Source of the DNA: Dermatophilaceae bacterium
GTDB lineage: Bacteria > Actinomycetota > Actinomycetes > Actinomycetales > Dermatophilaceae
Direction: 5' to 3'
Assembly (NCBI GenBank): GCA_013361975.1
Contig: JABFXB010000554.1
Location: 1 to 10,250 of the forward strand
DNA: 10,250 nt
Position numbers and translations under genes: made by a program. Below are positions 6,944-10,250 of this stretch, piece after piece. The stretch's first letter is position 1; each line of letters begins with the position of its first letter. The notes beneath the pieces are model-generated. The model had not been told where the DNA came from, ran no database searches, and saw nothing but the letters and a program-made list of their open reading frames with translations.

Positions 6944-6977
6944 GTCGGGGCCGCCCCCTGCTGGGGGCGGGCCCGAC
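6944..6977. terminator. Bidirectional hairpin terminator between DUF2505 gene and pruA
   Basis: Two 15-base arms (6944-6958 and 6963-6977) pair at 14 of 15 positions around a 4-base loop TGCT. It lies between convergent genes, 28 bases past the DUF2505 stop and 31 bases past the pruA stop, where a shared terminator is expected. On the plus strand a loose T-containing stretch follows (CTGCTCTGTT); on the minus strand there is no U-run. Confidence 0.85.
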
Positions 6978-7008
6978 GGCATACCTGCTCTGTTGGGCTG
7001 GCGGACGC

Positions 7009-8637
<1,629 letters not shown>

Positions 8638-8643
8638 CAAGTT

Positions 8644-8648
8644 CTCCT
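8644..8648 (-). promoter_or_regulatory. Ribosome binding site of pruA
   Basis: AGGAG on the minus strand lies six bases before the ATG at 8637. It is the best Shine-Dalgarno sequence in the window, and it decides the start against the longer reading frame. Confidence 0.85.
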
Positions 8649-8669
8649 GCGGGTTGGCGCGGTGGTCGT

Positions 8670-8721
8670 CGCCCGGGACGGGCGATGGGGTGACCCGCCT
8701 CGTGGGCGGGGCCACCCCATC
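8670..8721 (-). terminator. Tandem hairpins between the DUF4870 gene and pruA
   Basis: Reading in the minus direction, a large hairpin comes first: GATGGGGTG (8684-8692) pairs perfectly with CACCCCATC (8713-8721), and CCCGCC/GGCGGG extend the inner stem past a small bulge. A second, smaller hairpin follows: CGCCCG-GGA-CGGGCG (8670-8684). There is no U-run. The large one starts 25 bases after the DUF4870 stop and is a likely U-less terminator. The pair could also sit in a pruA leader if transcription reads through or starts nearby. I saw no clear -10 box for pruA in the 108-base gap. Confidence 0.6.
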
Positions 8722-8745
8722 GTTCCATGCCTGCAGGAGGAGCCG

Positions 8746-9147
8746 TCAGCGCAGGATCGTGATACCCCACGGGTAGTGGAAGACCTGACCGCGGTTGGCC
8801 GCCATGGCCGCACGGATGTGGAACCACAGGGCAGCGACGACGGCGACGATCCAGACGATGAGCGCGACGGGGATGAGGATCACGGTGAAGAACATGACCC
8901 AGCCGACGATGATCGCCGCCCAGACCGCCAGGTTGAAGTTGAAGGAGCTCGCTGCCGCCTGGCGGACGAAGGCGCTGCGGTCCTTGTAGATGGCCCAGAT
9001 GACGAGCGGGCCGACGAAGCTGAGCCAGCCGACGGAGATGACGGCTGCGACGATGGCGGCGAGGTGCCCGAGGATCGCCCACGTGCGCTCGTCGCTGGTG
9101 GGCGTCGTCAGGTCCCGGCCGGACGGGTTGGGGGTCGGTTGTGTCAT
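8746..9147 (-). CDS. DUF4870 family small integral membrane protein
   Basis: The product has 133 residues. A polar, Pro/Thr-rich N-terminus of about 20 residues is followed by the DUF4870 hallmark RTWAILGHLAAIV, then LSFVGPLVIWAIYKDRSAFV and RQAAASSFNFNL. About three hydrophobic segments are present: residues 26-53, 72-92 and 92-112, the last two nearly continuous. The end (RAAMAANRGQVFHYPWGITIL) is typical of the family, whose function is unknown. I chose ATG 9147 because the family match begins soon after it; the in-frame extension to 9441 is Arg-rich antisense of the neighbouring gene. There is no usable Shine-Dalgarno (GGAG is only two bases from the ATG). A weak box CACGAT six bases upstream would fit a leaderless start. 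A phased repeat array precedes the gene. Confidence 0.88.
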   Translation of the reverse strand: MTQPTPNPSGRDLTTPTSDERTWAILGHLAAIVAAVISVGWLSFVGPLVIWAIYKDRSAFVRQAAASSFNFNLAVWAAIIVGWVMFFTVILIPVALIVWIVAVVAALWFHIRAAMAANRGQVFHYPWGITILR

Positions 9148-9164
9148 GGCTCCATCGTGCCCGC

Positions 9165-9221
9165 GATCAGGGCGGCGGCGCTGCCGGGGACGGCCCTGAT
9201 CCGACCCTGAGCGCCCCCTGA
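9165..9221. promoter_or_regulatory. CCCTGA repeat array and 9-bp inverted repeat upstream of the DUF4870 gene
   Basis: CCCTGA occurs at 9194, 9205 and 9216, spaced exactly 11 bases, about one helical turn. An inverted copy TCAGGG is at 9167-9172. The inverted copy and the first direct copy form a perfect 9-bp inverted repeat GATCAGGGC (9165-9173) / GCCCTGATC (9193-9201), with an inner CGGC-GCT-GCCG hairpin. It may be an operator array for the DUF4870 gene or a terminator for the SGNH hydrolase gene, which ends at 9252; both could apply. Confidence 0.5.
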
Positions 9222-9251
9222 CCCGTCGGGGCGGACGACGAGGGGAGACCC

Positions 9252-9965
9252 TCAGGCGCTGGCGCCGACGCCGTCCCTGACGACGAGCGAGCAGACAGCG
9301 CTGTCGGGGTCGGCGATGCCCAGGGTCGAGAGCAGGGTGAGCGTCAGCTCGTGGTGGCCCCGGGCTCCGGGGTGGAAGGAGTCGTCGAGCCAGCCGGCAG
9401 GTGCGACGTCGTCGCCCGCCGAGTCGGCCGCCTCGCGCCACGCCTCGGCGTGGTCGACGACGAGCACGCCGAGGTCGCGGGCGACCTCGCGCACCGCGTC
9501 GGCGTAGAGCGCGAGAAGTCGCGGGTTGCGCCCGCCGTCCTCGAGCACGGGCGGCGGCGTCTGCAGCACGACGGTCGCGCCGACGTCGCGGGAGCGCTGG
9601 ACGATCTGGTCGATGCGGAAGCGGAAGCCCCGGACGCCGTCCTCACCCGCGAGCATGTCGTTGGTGCCGAACATCACGAAGACCACGTCGGGCGCGAAGC
9701 GACCTGCGCGCCAGTGGAACTCCGGCAGCAGGTCCTCGGCCGTGGCTCCGGCCACACCGCTGTTGACGACAGTGTCGCCACGACGAGCCAACTCACCGCG
9801 TACGCGCTCTGAGAAGTGCTCGACGTAGCCGCGGCTCCCGTGGGTGTGCGTGACACCCTGGGTGATGCTGTCGCCCAGGAAGACCCAGGTCACGGGCGGT
9901 CCGGAGAGGACCTCTCGGAGTCGGTCGGCATCGCGGCGGGCGTACTCGTCGGCGGTGAAGTCCAT
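9252..9965 (-). CDS. SGNH/GDSL-family hydrolase (esterase or lipase-like)
   Basis: The product has 237 residues and all four catalytic blocks of the SGNH fold: block I VFLGDSITQG with nucleophile Ser33, block II NSGVAG with Gly70, block III FGTNDM with Asn102, and block V DDSFHPGARGH with Asp195 and His198. It most likely hydrolyses an ester (lipid, acyl-carbohydrate or similar); the substrate cannot be told from sequence. No signal peptide or membrane segment is present, so it is predicted cytoplasmic. ATG 9965 is chosen because the domain begins soon after it and a TACGTT box lies exactly six bases upstream, as in a leaderless mRNA. The in-frame extension to 10223 runs antiparallel to no sensible protein and overlaps the neighbouring hydrolase gene. 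The alpha/beta hydrolase gene upstream ends 59 bases away on the same strand. Confidence 0.92.
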   Translation of the reverse strand: MDFTADEYARRDADRLREVLSGPPVTWVFLGDSITQGVTHTHGSRGYVEHFSERVRGELARRGDTVVNSGVAGATAEDLLPEFHWRAGRFAPDVVFVMFGTNDMLAGEDGVRGFRFRIDQIVQRSRDVGATVVLQTPPPVLEDGGRNPRLLALYADAVREVARDLGVLVVDHAEAWREAADSAGDDVAPAGWLDDSFHPGARGHHELTLTLLSTLGIADPDSAVCSLVVRDGVGASA

Positions 9966-9971
9966 TCGCGC

Positions 9972-10004
9972 AACGTAACAAGGGAGTACGCCATCGCGAC
10001 TCCC
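9972..10004 (-). promoter_or_regulatory. Candidate leaderless promoter of the SGNH hydrolase gene with inverted repeat
   Basis: TACGTT (9972-9977, minus strand) is a TANNNT box six bases before ATG 9965. Upstream, the arms GGGAGT (9982-9987) and ACTCCC (9999-10004) are separated by 11 bases, a spacing that suits a dimeric regulator and covers the expected -35 region. Confidence 0.5.
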
Positions 10005-10024
10005 CCGGACCAGCACGTGGACGG

Positions 10025-10250
10025 TCAGGCCGCGCCCGCGACGCCGCTCCCGGCCCGCGTGGTGAGGGTGCACGGGAAGGGGGCCGGCCGCTCGTCGCCG
10101 TGCAGGGTGGGCTCGACCGGCCGCCGGTCGACGAAACGGGACACCGATCCCCCGACGGCGGCGTCGGCGAGGATGCGCCGGTGGCCCAGGCCGGCGGTCG
10201 AGAGCAGCTGGGCGTCGGGCCACGACCGCACGAGGCGCGCCGACGGCTCG
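10025..10250 (-). CDS. C-terminal end of an alpha/beta-fold hydrolase (partial)
   Basis: The gene enters from the right edge and ends with TGA at 10025. About 74 residues are visible: EPSARLVRSWPDAQLL, then STAGLGHRRILAD, then a helix ending in SRFVD. This is the end of an alpha/beta hydrolase. The HRRIL histidine matches the catalytic His after the last core strand, and the preceding ARL-x2-WPDA-x-L helix-strand is where such enzymes carry the DxxVP acid region just upstream, outside the window. The last 30 residues after the final helix are polar and form an unremarkable extension. Substrate cannot be judged. The nucleophile and most of the fold are off the window. Its stop lies 59 bases before the SGNH hydrolase start, and the two may be transcribed separately, since the latter has its own promoter signal. 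Confidence 0.75.
   Translation of the reverse strand, partial: EPSARLVRSWPDAQLLSTAGLGHRRILADAAVGGSVSRFVDRRPVEPTLHGDERPAPFPCTLTTRAGSGVAGAA

Noticed and set aside
9966..10223. An 86-residue N-terminal extension of the SGNH hydrolase
   Set aside because: It is Arg/Ala/Pro-rich, overlaps the end of the alpha/beta hydrolase gene, and the promoter signal sits at the shorter start.

Overview
The window reads as chromosomal DNA of a high-GC actinobacterium. All eight visible stop codons are TGA, and third codon positions are almost always G or C. The gene families are actinobacterial: a PdtaS-like sensor kinase N-terminus, a 180-kDa-class NAD-glutamate dehydrogenase, an actinobacterial-type P5C dehydrogenase, DUF2505 and DUF4870. 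Several starts look leaderless, with a TANNNT box 6-7 bases before the start codon. The family Intrasporangiaceae is my guess from gene types only. I see no tRNA, rRNA, CRISPR, transposon or phage gene.

Layout, left to right. The first 31 codons of a PdtaS-like histidine kinase (minus strand) occupy 1-93. A large NAD-specific glutamate dehydrogenase (minus, 227-5416) follows; it carries a 70-residue Lys/Ala/Pro histone-H1-like C-terminal tail. A 157-base divergent promoter region holds two dyads and two -10 boxes. Two overlapping small plus-strand genes (5574-6349) encode helical proteins of unknown function, followed by a DUF2505 gene (6418-6915). A strong hairpin terminator at 6944-6977 separates these from the convergent minus-strand block. 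That block holds pruA (7009-8637), a DUF4870 membrane protein (8746-9147), an SGNH hydrolase (9252-9965) and the C-terminal end of an alpha/beta hydrolase that runs off the right edge.

How the genes fit together: PruA oxidises glutamate semialdehyde (from proline or arginine) to glutamate, and the glutamate dehydrogenase converts glutamate to 2-oxoglutarate and ammonia. The window therefore holds two consecutive NAD-linked steps from proline/arginine into the TCA cycle, although the genes are separate transcription units. The other genes have no evident link to this pathway. The most unusual items are the H1-like tail, the uncharacterised pair of helical proteins, a 11-bp-phased CCCTGA repeat array before the DUF4870 gene, and repeated pairing of a dyad with a promoter.
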